In this document: positions 47,799 to 56,987 of the stretch, one piece after another
How the letters are laid out: the number at the start of each line of letters is the position of its first letter
How positions within the stretch are numbered: the stretch's first letter is position 1
From: Kosakonia oryzae
GTDB taxonomy: Bacteria > Pseudomonadota > Gammaproteobacteria > Enterobacterales > Enterobacteriaceae
DNA: 64,000 bases
Direction: 5' to 3'
Assembly: GCF_001658025.2 (NCBI RefSeq)
Contig: NZ_CP014007.2
Coordinates: 4,588,001 to 4,652,000 of the forward strand
The notes under the pieces: model-generated
What the model was told of the DNA's origin: nothing
Database searches by the model: none
What the model saw: the letters and a program-made list of their open reading frames with translations, nothing else
Program-made: the position numbers and the translations under genes

Positions 47799-47819
47799 CC
47801 CCCTCCCCGCTGGAGGGGG
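47799..47819 (-). terminator. Terminator of the aldehyde dehydrogenase gene
   Basis: Stem CCCCCTCC / GGAGGGGG with a 5-nt loop, 10 bp after the stop codon, followed by AATCTTTAC on the minus strand. Confidence 0.65.
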
Positions 47820-47829
47820 AAAGGGAAAA

Positions 47830-49200
47830 TTACTGCCGCACCACCACCAGTTTTTGGTTCACAAACTCTTTAATGCCTAAATCAGAGAGTTCGCGGCCAA
47901 AGCCGGAGCGCTTCACCCCGCCGAACGGCAATTCTGCGGCGGTATCGGTCAGCCAGTTGATCCACACCATCCCGGTTTCAATGCGCGAAGCCATCTGTTT
48001 CGCGCGCTTGATATTGCGGCTGAAGATTGCCCCGCCGAGGCCATAGTGCGAATCATTGGCCAGTCGAACGGCTTCATCATCGTTATTCACCACATAAATT
48101 TGCGCCACCGGGCCGAAGAACTCTTCAAAGTAAGCCGGGTTATCGCGCGTAATATGGGTCAGAATGGTCGGTTCAAAGAAGTTGCCTTCGCTTTTAGCGG
48201 GTTTACCGCCAAGATGCAGTTTCGCCCCTTTTTGCACCGCTTCGCTCACCTGCTGGCTCAGCGTATCGAGCGCCTCTTTTGACGAGAGCGGGCCAAGCGT
48301 GGTGCTTTCATCCAGCGGATCGCCCAGCTTCACCTGGCGGAAAGCGTCCGTGAACTTACGCAGGAATTGATCGGCAATGTCCTGATGAATAATAAAGCGT
48401 TTGGCTGCCGTACAAACCTGGCCCGCATTCGCCAGGCGCGCCTGCACGCCGGTTTCCACCGCTTTCTCCAGATCGGCGTCATCCAGCACGATAAACACAT
48501 CATTCCCACCCAGTTCCAGCGTCGATTTTTTGATATGTTTCGCCGCCTGCGCCGCTACCGCGCTACCGGCTTTTTCCGAACCGGTCAGCGCCGCACCCTG
48601 CACGCGTGGATCGGCAATAATGGCCGATACCTGATCGGAAGAGATAAACAGATTAGTCCACGCCCCTTCCGGCGCGCCCGCTTCCCGCACCAGATGGGCA
48701 AAAGCTTCGGCGCACTGCGGCACGATGCTGGCATGTTTACAGAGAACCGGGTTACCGGCGGCGAAGTTTGGTGCCAGTACACGCATCAACTGGTAATACG
48801 GGAAATTCCACGGCTCCACGGCCATGATCACGCCAATCGGATGGTGCTCAACCCACGCTTCGCCGAGTTCAGACGGGTATTTCACCGGTGCCAGGAAGGT
48901 TTTCGCGTTATCGGCGTAGTAGCGGGCGATCTGCGCACAGAGCTGTACTTCACTGCGGCTTTGCGCAATCAGTTTCCCCATCTCACGGCTGGCGATTTTT
49001 GCCAGCGCTTCCTGCTGGTTATCAATCAGATCGGCCAGTTTGTGTAACACCGTAAGCCGCTGCTCAATATCACCCTTCGACCACGAAGAGTGGTACAGCG
49101 CATCCGCTTTTGTCAGCGCCACTTCAATCTCGGCATCATTGTGGTTCGCGTACTCTTTAATGAGCTGATTGTTAAAAGGATTCACTGTCTTATAAGCCAT
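47830..49200 (-). CDS. NAD(P)-dependent aldehyde dehydrogenase, succinate-semialdehyde type
   Basis: 456 residues. ALDH superfamily. Seen: the cofactor region EPWNFPYYQLMR (about 129-140), the general-base Glu in TLELGGND (about 228-235), and nucleophile Cys in NAGQVCTAAKR (about 263), then EEFFGPVAQIY near 357. The sequence is closest in pattern to GabD/Sad-like succinate-semialdehyde dehydrogenases, but is not the E. coli Sad orthologue by inspection. It stands alone with its own terminator. A role in GABA, arginine/putrescine or aldehyde breakdown is inferred only. Confidence 0.85.
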   Translation of the reverse strand: MAYKTVNPFNNQLIKEYANHNDAEIEVALTKADALYHSSWSKGDIEQRLTVLHKLADLIDNQQEALAKIASREMGKLIAQSRSEVQLCAQIARYYADNAKTFLAPVKYPSELGEAWVEHHPIGVIMAVEPWNFPYYQLMRVLAPNFAAGNPVLCKHASIVPQCAEAFAHLVREAGAPEGAWTNLFISSDQVSAIIADPRVQGAALTGSEKAGSAVAAQAAKHIKKSTLELGGNDVFIVLDDADLEKAVETGVQARLANAGQVCTAAKRFIIHQDIADQFLRKFTDAFRQVKLGDPLDESTTLGPLSSKEALDTLSQQVSEAVQKGAKLHLGGKPAKSEGNFFEPTILTHITRDNPAYFEEFFGPVAQIYVVNNDDEAVRLANDSHYGLGGAIFSRNIKRAKQMASRIETGMVWINWLTDTAAELPFGGVKRSGFGRELSDLGIKEFVNQKLVVVRQ

Positions 49201-49398
49201 ATTACATGTCTCCTGGTATCGTCATTCATTAAGTTTTAAACGCTGGCACAAGCTTTAAGACTAGTTGATATGCAACGCCTTATAAAAATAAGCAGGATAA
49301 AGATAAGTAAAGATAATGATTAACCGGCAGGTTATAGCGTTGATTTTGGCAGACGTACGTTGCGCTATGCTTATGCGATGAACATCACAGGAGGCAGC

Positions 49399-49920
49399 AT
49401 GCAGCAGACCGTTCGCGGGATCGATCATATTGGTATTACCGTTCCGGATATCGAGGAAGCCACGCAATTTCTCACCCAGGGGCTGGGTGCCGAACTGATT
49501 TATCAGTCCGTTTCGCCGGAAGATAAAGATCTTGATAACGATGCGCAGCAGAAGACGTTAGGCCTGGTGCCAGGCACGGTGGTGAAAGCGGTGAGAATGT
49601 TGAAACTCGCGCATGGCCCCGGCATTGAGCTGTTTGAAATGCAGGGACCATCACAGCGGGAAGCGCAGCGGGCCAATGATTTTGGCCTGCAACACTTTGC
49701 GGTTTACAGCGACGATATTGAACGCGCGTTACAGCGTTTTCGCGCGGCGGGCGGCGAAGTGTTTACCGCGCCGCAGCCGCTGAGTTTTGCCACCGAAAAA
49801 GGCGACGGCAATCTGTTTTGCTACGGCCGCACGCCGTGGGGCAGCATCGTCGAGTTTATCTCCCGGCCCTCGCCGATGCCCTATGAGCGCGAAACGCCAC
49901 TGCGCCGCTGGAAGCCGTGA
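49399..49920 (+). CDS. VOC-family (glyoxalase/dioxygenase fold) protein
   Basis: 173 residues from ATG 49399, preceded by AGGAGG; the frame is open 13 codons upstream but with no better site. Seen: paired beta-alpha-beta units with probable metal ligands His in GIDHIGITV (about 10), Glu in GIELFEM (about 78), His in LQHFAVY (about 98) and Glu in GSIVEFIS (about 156). Metal-dependent lyase, isomerase or dioxygenase of unknown substrate. It is convergent with the M20 hydrolase gene, with 1 bp between stops. Confidence 0.85.
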   Translation: MQQTVRGIDHIGITVPDIEEATQFLTQGLGAELIYQSVSPEDKDLDNDAQQKTLGLVPGTVVKAVRMLKLAHGPGIELFEMQGPSQREAQRANDFGLQHFAVYSDDIERALQRFRAAGGEVFTAPQPLSFATEKGDGNLFCYGRTPWGSIVEFISRPSPMPYERETPLRRWKP

Positions 49921-49921
49921 C

Positions 49922-51025
49922 TCAGCCCAGCACGTCCTGCACGCAGGCTTTAAACACTTTCACGCCGAGCGCTAATGCTTCGCGGTCAAAATGCATTTCC
50001 GGGTGATGCAGCCCCGGCGTCAGGTTGGCGCCTAGCCCCCAGAAACCGCCTTTCACTTGCGGACGCAGACGCAGGTAGTGGAAGAAATCTTCACTGCCTG
50101 GCGTTGATTTCGCTTCGGTCAATCCGGCGTCGCCAAACACGCTGCGGATAGCGCGGGAAACCACTTCCGTTGCCCCATCATCAATGATGGCGGCGGGCAT
50201 CTCTTTCAGGATGCGGATCTCCGCCCGTGCGCCATACGCCGCAGCGCTGCTTTCGATAGCGCGCACTACCTGCTGCTTGAGCGTCTCCATGGATTCGTTC
50301 TGCGCCGCCCGCAGATCCCAGCACACCTGCGCTTTATCGGGAATAGAGTTCGTCACCCCGGCATCGCAGAGAAAACGTGTGGCTTTCGCGCTCCAGGTCA
50401 GCGACGGCGCAAGGTGAATGCCGTTCACCGCCTGCACCGCGTGCGCTGCGGCATCCAGCGCGTTCACCCCTAAATGCGGGCGTGCGGCGTGCGCCGCTTT
50501 ACCGTGGAACATCACTTCAACGGTGGCGGATGCCGAGTAGTACATCGCCGGAACAGCCTGCCCCATCGGGCACTCTTCCAGTGGGCGCAGGTGGAAACCA
50601 AGCAGCATATCGACATCTTCCAGCACGCCGCCCTCGGTAAGGGCAATCGCCCCAGTGCCCAGCTCTTCGGCCGGCTGGAAGATAAATTTCAGCTTGCCCT
50701 TTTTCACTACGCCTTCCGCCATCACTTCCTGGGCGGTAGTCAGCACCACGGAAGAGTGACCATCGTGGCCGCAGGTATGGCGCGCAACATGCTCGCCGTT
50801 GATGATATGCCCCAGCGCGTCCATATCGGCGCGCAACGCCAGCACCGGGCCAGGCTTACCGCTGTCCAGCACAGCCACGATGCCAGTGGTGTTATTCACC
50901 TGGCGCGTGACCTGGTAGCCCGCCGCCTCCAGTACGCCTGCGATATAGGCGGAGGTTTTGTACTCTTCGAAGCCCAGCTCCGGGATCTGATGCAGGTAAT
51001 TAAAGTGTTCTAATGTGCGTGACAC
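49922..51025 (-). CDS. M20-family amidohydrolase/aminoacylase
   Basis: 367 residues. Di-metal hydrolase of the IAA-amino-acid hydrolase/AbgA group. Seen: metal ligands in RADMDALG (Asp, about 65-72) and HTCGHDGHS (about 83-91), PAEELGTGA (Glu, about 117-125), a dimerisation insert with HAARPHLGVNA, and a last His in TPGLHHPEMHFD. It probably deacylates an N-acyl amino acid or dipeptide-like compound. It is 24 bp downstream of yjiG in the same operon, the place occupied by iadA in E. coli K-12. Confidence 0.87.
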   Translation of the reverse strand: MSRTLEHFNYLHQIPELGFEEYKTSAYIAGVLEAAGYQVTRQVNNTTGIVAVLDSGKPGPVLALRADMDALGHIINGEHVARHTCGHDGHSSVVLTTAQEVMAEGVVKKGKLKFIFQPAEELGTGAIALTEGGVLEDVDMLLGFHLRPLEECPMGQAVPAMYYSASATVEVMFHGKAAHAARPHLGVNALDAAAHAVQAVNGIHLAPSLTWSAKATRFLCDAGVTNSIPDKAQVCWDLRAAQNESMETLKQQVVRAIESSAAAYGARAEIRILKEMPAAIIDDGATEVVSRAIRSVFGDAGLTEAKSTPGSEDFFHYLRLRPQVKGGFWGLGANLTPGLHHPEMHFDREALALGVKVFKACVQDVLG

Positions 51026-51049
51026 GTCTTACTCCTTGGTATTCTTTAC

Positions 51050-51517
51050 TCAGGCAATAACGCGCATGACCAGCATAGAAATAATCGCGTTAAGAATGCT
51101 GACGGCCATCAGTAACGGCCAGTACTTCTTCGGGACATCGGCCACCCCCAACAGGCGGCCCATATACTGTAGCTGCGAACCCATTAAAAAGATGGCCGGG
51201 GCGAGAATAGTGATCTGCCCGACATCAAGCTGGCCTTTAGTCAGCAGGCTGATCGCCACGCCGGTTCCTGCAGAAGAGGAGAGCCAGGCGGTGAGCAGCA
51301 CGGTCACGGCTTCGCCCGGCAGGCCGAACACGCCCATCAGCGGTGCGAAGAGATGACCAATAATCTGCATCACGCCCAGTAAGTTGAGCATTTCAGCAAT
51401 CACATAGGCCATTACGACATTCGGCATCAGGTTATTAATGGCAATATTAAAACCTTTGCGTGCGCCGATAACGAAAATATCAAACGGGTTGCCGGAGACT
51501 TTGGCGGTATTATTCAT
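51050..51517 (-). CDS. yjiG: YjiG-type membrane protein (nucleoside-recognition/gate domain)
   Basis: 155 residues with four to five membrane segments. Related to the YjiG/SpmB family: FVIGARKGFNIAINNLMPNVVMAYVI at the start (14-39), and LPGEAVTVLLTAWLSSSAGTG (66-86). With YjiH it resembles the SpmA/SpmB pair, likely one two-part transporter. It overlaps the yjiH stop by 8 bp. The substrate is not known; the linked amidohydrolase suggests it moves that enzyme's substrate or product. Confidence 0.85.
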   Translation of the reverse strand: MNNTAKVSGNPFDIFVIGARKGFNIAINNLMPNVVMAYVIAEMLNLLGVMQIIGHLFAPLMGVFGLPGEAVTVLLTAWLSSSAGTGVAISLLTKGQLDVGQITILAPAIFLMGSQLQYMGRLLGVADVPKKYWPLLMAVSILNAIISMLVMRVIA

Positions 51518-52193
51518 GGTCGAAATCTCTCTTATAGACAGTATTTAATGTCAGGCGAACCACGGCGGCGCCAACGAATTTCAGGACAAACATTAAGACC
51601 AGCGGAATAATGATCGGAATGGTTAATGAGGCAAACATCGCCGACCCAATCGAGAAGTAATTATTAATTAATCCGGCACCGGAATATTGCCACGCGCCCA
51701 TAATCACCACATCCTTGCGGGCAATTTTCCCACTGTCGTACAGTTCCTTGGTGAGCGCCGCACCGGCATCGGTGCTTTGCAGGTCGGTGATCAACGCCAG
51801 CCCGGTGTAACCCGGAATACCCAGCAACGGTTTAAGCAGCGGCGTCAGTAACTTGTGCGCCGCGCGGATAGCGCCATAGTGGGTGAAGATCTCCAGCAGC
51901 CCCAGCGCCAGCATCACCGTTGGCACCAGCGACAGCGCAAACAGAAAGCCCGCTTTGGCGCTGATGCCGCCGCTGCCGATAAAGGTGCTGGTTTCCGGCG
52001 ACTTCATGGTGCCAAAACTACCGCCCAGCGTGGTGAAATCGAAGGCGCCCAGCCACGCCATACCGTCCACTTTAAAAAAGAAACCGGAGAAAACCAGCAG
52101 CACAATGATCAAGGAGATCCAGGCGCCCGGCCCCACTTTCCACTCGTTTGCTTCTTCTTTTGCTGGTTGCTCCAGCATTTTAGATTCGCTCAT
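51510..52193 (-). CDS. yjiH: YjiH-type membrane protein (nucleoside-recognition/gate domain)
   Basis: 227 residues, the E. coli length. Seen: about five membrane segments and the conserved DLQSTDAGAALTKELYDSG region (about 139-157), and IMGAWQYSGAG near 163-173, typical of the YjiH/SpmA family. First gene of yjiH-yjiG-M20 hydrolase. It is divergent from the LysR gene at 52573, which probably controls it. Confidence 0.87.
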   Translation of the reverse strand: MSESKMLEQPAKEEANEWKVGPGAWISLIIVLLVFSGFFFKVDGMAWLGAFDFTTLGGSFGTMKSPETSTFIGSGGISAKAGFLFALSLVPTVMLALGLLEIFTHYGAIRAAHKLLTPLLKPLLGIPGYTGLALITDLQSTDAGAALTKELYDSGKIARKDVVIMGAWQYSGAGLINNYFSIGSAMFASLTIPIIIPLVLMFVLKFVGAAVVRLTLNTVYKRDFDHE

Positions 52194-52572
52194 AACATCT
52201 CTCTTTAAATATAAATTAGATGGCCATGTTGTATGAATAAGCAGGATCCGTGCCTGAATAACAAAATACTAAAATAAATAGCTGACATTGCATTTTTTAA
52301 CGCAATAAAAAACCTTCCCGAAAAATACCGAGAATAAAAAGCAAAGTTCGCGAAAAGTTATTTAATTAAGCCCTGACACCGCCCCAATAAAATAACCTCT
52401 CACCGTTTTTGGGCACTGTTTTAGTGCAATTTTATCGGCGTGGTTTTTCATTTCCTCCCGGCAGAATAAATTAAGCGTTATTTTGATTATCTCTATTAAA
52501 CCGGCATGATAAATGCCTGCAAATGAATGTTATTGTTGCCTTCAGGTCAACAGTTGAGCGAGGAAACGGCGC
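52194..52572. other. Divergent control region of yjiHG operon and LysR gene
   Basis: 379 bp, AT-rich, no gene. One clear inverted repeat, GCACT-GTTTT-AGTGC at 52413-52427, lies roughly midway, and a T-N11-A type LysR site may be present but is not unique. It probably holds both promoters. Confidence 0.5.
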
Positions 52573-53469
52573 ATGTTTCAGGACAAACCGGTCGGTTATC
52601 TGTATGAAGTGGGCATCCAGGGCGGCATTCGCCGCGCGGCGGATATTCTCGGCGTTAACCCGTCGGTGATTAGCCGTCAGATAGCCCAGCTTGAACGCGC
52701 GCTCCAGCTACCGTTACTGGAACGGCGCGGACGAAACGTGGTGCTGACAGAAGCTGGCCGCCTGCTGGCCGAGGACTATTTCGCCAGCCGTCAGCGGCGG
52801 GAGAAACTGGAAAGCCAGCTAAAAGATCTGCGTCATATGCGCGGCGGCACGATTTCGGTCCGCATTGGCGGCGGGCTGATTACCGCCTTTATCGAAGGCG
52901 TGATGCGTGAATTCGCCCAATCGTATCCACAAGTGTTTGTCGACATTGTGGTGGGTAGCATGCAGGAGATGCTCAACGATATTGTCAGCGGCGAAGCCGA
53001 TATGGCGCTGGCATTCGGCCCGATCGGCACGCCGGAACTCAAACGCCATAGCTTCCAGTGGGGGCCGATTTGCGCGGTCGTGTCACCGCAACATCCGATC
53101 GCCGGGCGCAGCAGTATCACCATTGAAGAGCTGGCGGATTACCCGCTGATCGCGCTGACGGAGAATTTTGGCCTGCAACGCCATATGAATGCGATGTTTA
53201 AAAGCCAGGGATTGCAGTTTCACCCGGCATACCGCTGCAACCAGTTTTCCACCGCCATGGGCATGAGCCAGGCCGGGCTGGGTATTTCGTTTATGACCGC
53301 TTATGCCGCCGCCGATCCTATTCGCCAGGGATCGTTGGTGGCCGTGCCGCTCGATCATCCGATTGCCAGCAGCGCGCAATGCCATCTGCTGCGTAGCTCT
53401 GACCGCCGCTTTACCCCGGCGGCCCACCATATGTGGCAGCTACTGCGCAATGCGTTTAGCGACAAATAG
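52573..53469 (+). CDS. LysR-family regulator
   Basis: 298 residues. Seen: the LysR helix-turn-helix at the N-terminus (GGIRRAADILGVNPSVISRQIAQLERALQLPLLER, about 17-51) and a periplasmic-binding-protein-like effector domain (about 90-295). It begins slightly shorter than usual (YLYEVGIQGG rather than a full first helix). Divergent from yjiH and probably its regulator by the usual LysR rule; the effector is unknown. Confidence 0.88.
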   Translation: MFQDKPVGYLYEVGIQGGIRRAADILGVNPSVISRQIAQLERALQLPLLERRGRNVVLTEAGRLLAEDYFASRQRREKLESQLKDLRHMRGGTISVRIGGGLITAFIEGVMREFAQSYPQVFVDIVVGSMQEMLNDIVSGEADMALAFGPIGTPELKRHSFQWGPICAVVSPQHPIAGRSSITIEELADYPLIALTENFGLQRHMNAMFKSQGLQFHPAYRCNQFSTAMGMSQAGLGISFMTAYAAADPIRQGSLVAVPLDHPIASSAQCHLLRSSDRRFTPAAHHMWQLLRNAFSDK

Positions 53470-53513
53470 CCGCCTGTGATATACCTGAAATCACATCACT
53501 CACCGGGACAGCT

Positions 53514-54278
53514 ATGTCGATCATCCGCGATATTCAACAAACGTTCCGCCGTCTGCCCGGCGTCGAGTTGCGCAGCACCTGGCGCAGCCAGCAGGCTTAT
53601 AAATGCCACAGCCATCCGCAACTGTCGATTGGCGCGATACTCGACGGACAAACCCGCTGCGTCTGCCATCAACAGGAATACCTGCTGCAGACGGGCGATC
53701 TGATGGTGATTCCGGCCTCAACGCCGCACAGTTGCAATCCGCTTGCCGGGCAACCACGCAGCTACCATATGCTGTATCTGGCGCAGGAAGTCCGCCCTCA
53801 GCCTGCATTGCAGGTAATCCGCAACCCGCAACTTTTCCACCAGTATCAGCACATTGTGGCGCTTATTGAGCGCGGGGAAACGCGGGATTTATCTTCAGCA
53901 ATCCATTGCTTGCTGAATGCGCTGCCCGCCAGCGGTAATCCTCCTTCCGCACTGCGCCCGCTGAGCCAGCAGTTGCAGGCGGCGTTAACCGATAACCTGC
54001 AATCTCCACCGACGCTGGATGCGCTGGCGTACGGCTTTTCGTTGCGCAAAGAGACGCTGATCCGCACTTTTAAGCAGGACACCGGCCTGACGCCCGGCAG
54101 CTTTCTGAATATCGCCCGCGTGGAGTTTGCCAAAAGCCGCCTGCGCGCCGGGGAAGCGCTGGCCGACGTCAGTTACCAGAGCGGTTTTGCCGATCAGAGC
54201 CACTTTCACCGCACCTTTGTGAACTACACCGCCGCCACGCCGCGCCAGTACGCCCGATCAATATCCGACAATAAATAG
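53514..54278 (+). CDS. AraC-family regulator
   Basis: 254 residues. Seen: an N-terminal cupin-like sensor (HSHPQLSIGAILDG, about 32-45; LQTGDLMVIPASTPHSCNP, about 59-77) and a C-terminal double helix-turn-helix (about 150-250: LDALAYGFSLRKETLIRTFK and LADVSYQSGFADQSHFHRTF). The adjacent LysE-type exporter 50 bp downstream on the same strand is a likely target. The ligand is not known. Confidence 0.88.
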   Translation: MSIIRDIQQTFRRLPGVELRSTWRSQQAYKCHSHPQLSIGAILDGQTRCVCHQQEYLLQTGDLMVIPASTPHSCNPLAGQPRSYHMLYLAQEVRPQPALQVIRNPQLFHQYQHIVALIERGETRDLSSAIHCLLNALPASGNPPSALRPLSQQLQAALTDNLQSPPTLDALAYGFSLRKETLIRTFKQDTGLTPGSFLNIARVEFAKSRLRAGEALADVSYQSGFADQSHFHRTFVNYTAATPRQYARSISDNK

Positions 54279-54327
54279 CGCTGCCTCTGCGCTACGGTGA
54301 CCTCTGTTTTTTCCTGTTGAGGTCACT

Positions 54328-54954
54328 ATGGAATCGCTGTTTCCCTCTGCTTTTCCCGCACTGGCGCTGGCGCATTTTGTTGCGCTGCTTAGCCCAGGTC
54401 CCGATTTCTTCCTGCTGATCGGCTTTGCCATTCGTTACCGCCTGCGCGGCAGCGCCGGGTTATGCGTCGGCATCGCCACCGGCAATGCGCTCTATATTGT
54501 GCTGGTGATTATGGGGTCCAGTGCGCTGCGCCAGTTCGCGCCGCTGTTCACCGCCATCGAACTGCTCGGTGCGCTCTATTTGCTGTGGATTGGCGTCCAT
54601 TTGCTGCGTAGTCGCCCGCAAACACTGGCCATCACACACACGCAGCAGCAGCGCCCGTCATGGCGAAAACAGTGCCTGCTTGGTCTTGGTTCCGCTTTGT
54701 TGAACCCGAAAAACGCGCTGTTTTATCTGGCGCTGATGACCGCACTGCTGGGGCCGGAGGTGACGCTGCTTCAGCAATCGGTCAGCGGCATCTGGATGGT
54801 GCTGGTGGTGCTGTTGTGGGATCTGGCGCTGGTCACGCTGATTGGCCTGCCCACCGTGCAGCAACGCCTGAGCCGCAGCATCTGCTGGATAGAACGCAGC
54901 GCTGGCGCAGTGCTGATTGTGTTTGGGGTGTGGATTTTGTGGAAAGCGCTGTGA
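54328..54954 (+). CDS. LysE/RhtB-family amino-acid exporter
   Basis: 208 residues, usual family length, about six membrane segments. Seen: the signature PGPDFFLLIGFAIRYRLRGSAGLCVGIATGN split over about 24-53, and the NPKNALFYLALM motif near 130. Exports amino acids or homoserine-lactone-like compounds in the family; the substrate here is unknown. Follows the AraC regulator and ends 5 bp before the decayed toxin gene on the other strand. Confidence 0.9.
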   Translation: MESLFPSAFPALALAHFVALLSPGPDFFLLIGFAIRYRLRGSAGLCVGIATGNALYIVLVIMGSSALRQFAPLFTAIELLGALYLLWIGVHLLRSRPQTLAITHTQQQRPSWRKQCLLGLGSALLNPKNALFYLALMTALLGPEVTLLQQSVSGIWMVLVVLLWDLALVTLIGLPTVQQRLSRSICWIERSAGAVLIVFGVWILWKAL

Positions 54955-54959
54955 TGTGG

Positions 54960-55275
54960 CTATTCGAAAAGCTCAGCATGTGTCCCGAGATCGGTAAACA
55001 CCACCAGATGCTTGTCTTCATCCACGCGATAAACCAGTAAGTAATCGCCGCCAATATGCAGTTCGCGAAAACCGAGCATATCGCCGGTTAATGCATGATC
55101 GTTATATTGCGCGATATTGCGCGGGAAGCGGGCTGCCAGAAAGTACCATCGACATAATTGCCGCAGTCTCATACATATCTCTGCGGCCCGCTTTGTTGTA
55201 ACGTTCCCAGGCCTTGATGAACGTTTTTGTGTAATCAGAACGGTAAGGAAGTGGCGCGCGTTTACTCTTTCCCAT
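54960..55275 (-). pseudogene. YafQ/RelE-type toxin, frameshifted by a 10-bp duplication
   Basis: From ATG 55275 the frame reads MGKSKRAPLPYRSDYTKTF and on to SGSPLPAQYRAI then stops. The second half is intact in another frame: AQYNDHALTGDMLGFRELHI, GGDYLLVYRV, DLGTHAELFE. Two 9-bp copies of ATATTGCGC (plus strand, 55104-55112 and 55114-55122) sit at the break. Removing one 10-bp unit restores PAQYNDHAL and a single 102-codon toxin. The catalytic His, Asp and Phe of YafQ (DHAL, LHIGGD, THAELF) lie after the shift, so the product should be inactive. Confidence 0.9.
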
Positions 55276-55534
55276 CGTTTAAGCTATCCATTAGCTGGTC
55301 GACACCTTCAAAACGTCCATGTTGGTGTGCGGTGATCTCTTCGGCTTCGCTCATTGCGTTGCGTAACCGTGCCGTGGGTTTGCGGGTGACCTCAAACGGG
55401 ATACCCTCGTTTTTGACAATTTGCTCAGCAAACAGACGTATCGCCGTACTCCAGTTAAGCCCGCAGCTTTCCAGCACCAGCCCGGCTCGCGCTTTGAGTT
55501 CGCTGTCGATACGCGATCGGATAACAGAATCCAT
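55262..55534 (-). CDS. RelB/DinJ-family antitoxin
   Basis: 90 residues; AGGAGG lies 5 nt before the ATG. Seen: an N-terminal ribbon-helix-helix (SVIRSRIDSELKARAGLVLE, about 3-22, then GLNWSTAIRLFAEQIV), followed by the toxin-wrapping tail. The stop overlaps the toxin start by 14 bp, the standard antitoxin-first layout. Intact although its toxin is frameshifted. Confidence 0.9.
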   Translation of the reverse strand: MDSVIRSRIDSELKARAGLVLESCGLNWSTAIRLFAEQIVKNEGIPFEVTRKPTARLRNAMSEAEEITAHQHGRFEGVDQLMDSLNDGKE

Positions 55535-55550
55535 ACAACCTCCTGTGCAT

Positions 55551-55573
55551 TTGTAGCCACATTGTAGCTACAA
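55551..55573. promoter_or_regulatory. Antitoxin operator
   Basis: Perfect palindrome TTGTAGCTACAA (55562-55573) beside a second TTGTAGCCACA (55551-55561), 17 bp upstream of the antitoxin start, as expected for RelB/DinJ-type autoregulation. Confidence 0.65.
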
Positions 55574-55619
55574 AATTCATTCTTTGCACCATCCCTGCGT
55601 CTCGCTCTATGCTTAAGTC

Positions 55620-56900
55620 ATGGAAAAATTAGCCGAACTTAAGCGCGCCAAGCGTCTGGCGCTCTCGCTGTTGCTGGTTGCAGCCGCAACGTTTATCACT
55701 ACGCTGTTCCTGCCGCCGGGGTTCTGGGTGAGCGGGATCAAAGCCATTGCCGAAGCGGCAATGGTTGGCGCGCTGGCGGACTGGTTTGCGGTGGTGGCGC
55801 TGTTTCATCGCGTGCCGTTACCGTTTATTTCCCGCCATACGGCGATCATCCCGCGCAATAAAGATCGGATCGGCGACAATCTTGGCCAGTTCGTGCAGGA
55901 GAAGTTTCTCGATACGCAGTCGCTGGTGGCGCTGATCCAGCGCCATCAACCGGCGCAGATGATCGGCGTCTGGTTTAGCCAGCCGGAAAACGCGCAGCGC
56001 GTCGGCCAGCATCTGTTGCAGGTCATGAGCGGTTTTCTGGAAATGGCCGATGACTCCCGCATTCAGCGCCTGTTGCGCCGCGCGGTGCATAAAGCTATCG
56101 ATAAAGTCGATCTGACCGAAACCAGCGCCATCATGCTGGAGAGCCTGACGCGCAACAATCGACACCAGAAGCTGCTCGATACCTTAATCGCCCAGCTTAT
56201 CGCTCTGCTGCAGCGGCAGAGCACCCGCACCTTTATTGCCCGCCAGGTTGTGCACTGGCTGGAGACCGATCACCCGATGAAAGCAAAGCTGCTGCCAACG
56301 GAATGGCTCGGCGAGCAGAGCGCGGATCTGGTCTCCGAGGCAGTGAATTCTCTGCTGGATGATATTAACGAAGACCGCGCGCATCAGATCCGCCAGGCCT
56401 TTGATCGCGCAACCATTAAGCTGATCGCCAATCTGAAAACCGATCCGGAAATCGCCGAGCGCGCAGACAACATCAAAGAGTATCTGAAGAATGACGAAGC
56501 CTTTAACCGCTATGTCGGCGAGATGTGGGCGGATCTGCGCGGCTGGATGAAAGCGGATATGCAGTCCACTGACTCGCGCATGAAAAAGCGTATCAGCGAT
56601 GCCGGGCTGTGGTTCGGCGAAACCCTGTTGGCGGACGCTGCGCTGCGCGCCTCGTTGAATGAGCATCTGGAGCAGGCGGCATATCGCGTCGCGCCTGATT
56701 TTGCCGCTTTTTTAACGCGCCATATCAGCGACACGGTAAAAAGCTGGGACGCGCGGGACATGTCGCGCCAGGTGGAACTGAACATTGGTAAGGACCTGCA
56801 GTTTATCCGCATCAACGGCACGCTGGTTGGCGGCTGCATTGGCCTGATCCTTTATCTGCTGTCACAGTTGCCGACGCTGCTGCACTTTTCTCCTTTTTGA
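55620..56900 (+). CDS. yjiN: YjiN, DUF445 membrane protein
   Basis: 426 residues, the E. coli length. Seen: an N-terminal membrane segment (about 14-36), a second short hydrophobic part with [18 protein letters not shown] (about 46-63), a long helical domain, and a C-terminal membrane segment ([15 protein letters not shown]). Function unknown in E. coli. It is followed 87 bp later by yjiM on the same strand. Confidence 0.92.
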   Translation: MEKLAELKRAKRLALSLLLVAAATFITTLFLPPGFWVSGIKAIAEAAMVGALADWFAVVALFHRVPLPFISRHTAIIPRNKDRIGDNLGQFVQEKFLDTQSLVALIQRHQPAQMIGVWFSQPENAQRVGQHLLQVMSGFLEMADDSRIQRLLRRAVHKAIDKVDLTETSAIMLESLTRNNRHQKLLDTLIAQLIALLQRQSTRTFIARQVVHWLETDHPMKAKLLPTEWLGEQSADLVSEAVNSLLDDINEDRAHQIRQAFDRATIKLIANLKTDPEIAERADNIKEYLKNDEAFNRYVGEMWADLRGWMKADMQSTDSRMKKRISDAGLWFGETLLADAALRASLNEHLEQAAYRVAPDFAAFLTRHISDTVKSWDARDMSRQVELNIGKDLQFIRINGTLVGGCIGLILYLLSQLPTLLHFSPF

Positions 56901-56987
56901 GCCGTCGCGATCAACAAAACCACCTATTTATCGCGGCTATAATGCGGCATCTTTTTATCATCTCCCGTGTCACGGGGAAGGAAAATC

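Noticed and set aside
52411-52427. Sigma-54 or NtrC-type site upstream of yjiH
   Set aside because: The GG and GC elements are not 12 bp apart and the repeat is shorter than the NtrC consensus; kept only as an inverted repeat.
54660-55040. 126-codon plus-strand frame across the end of the LysE gene
   Set aside because: Runs through two recognised genes in another frame and has no start signal.
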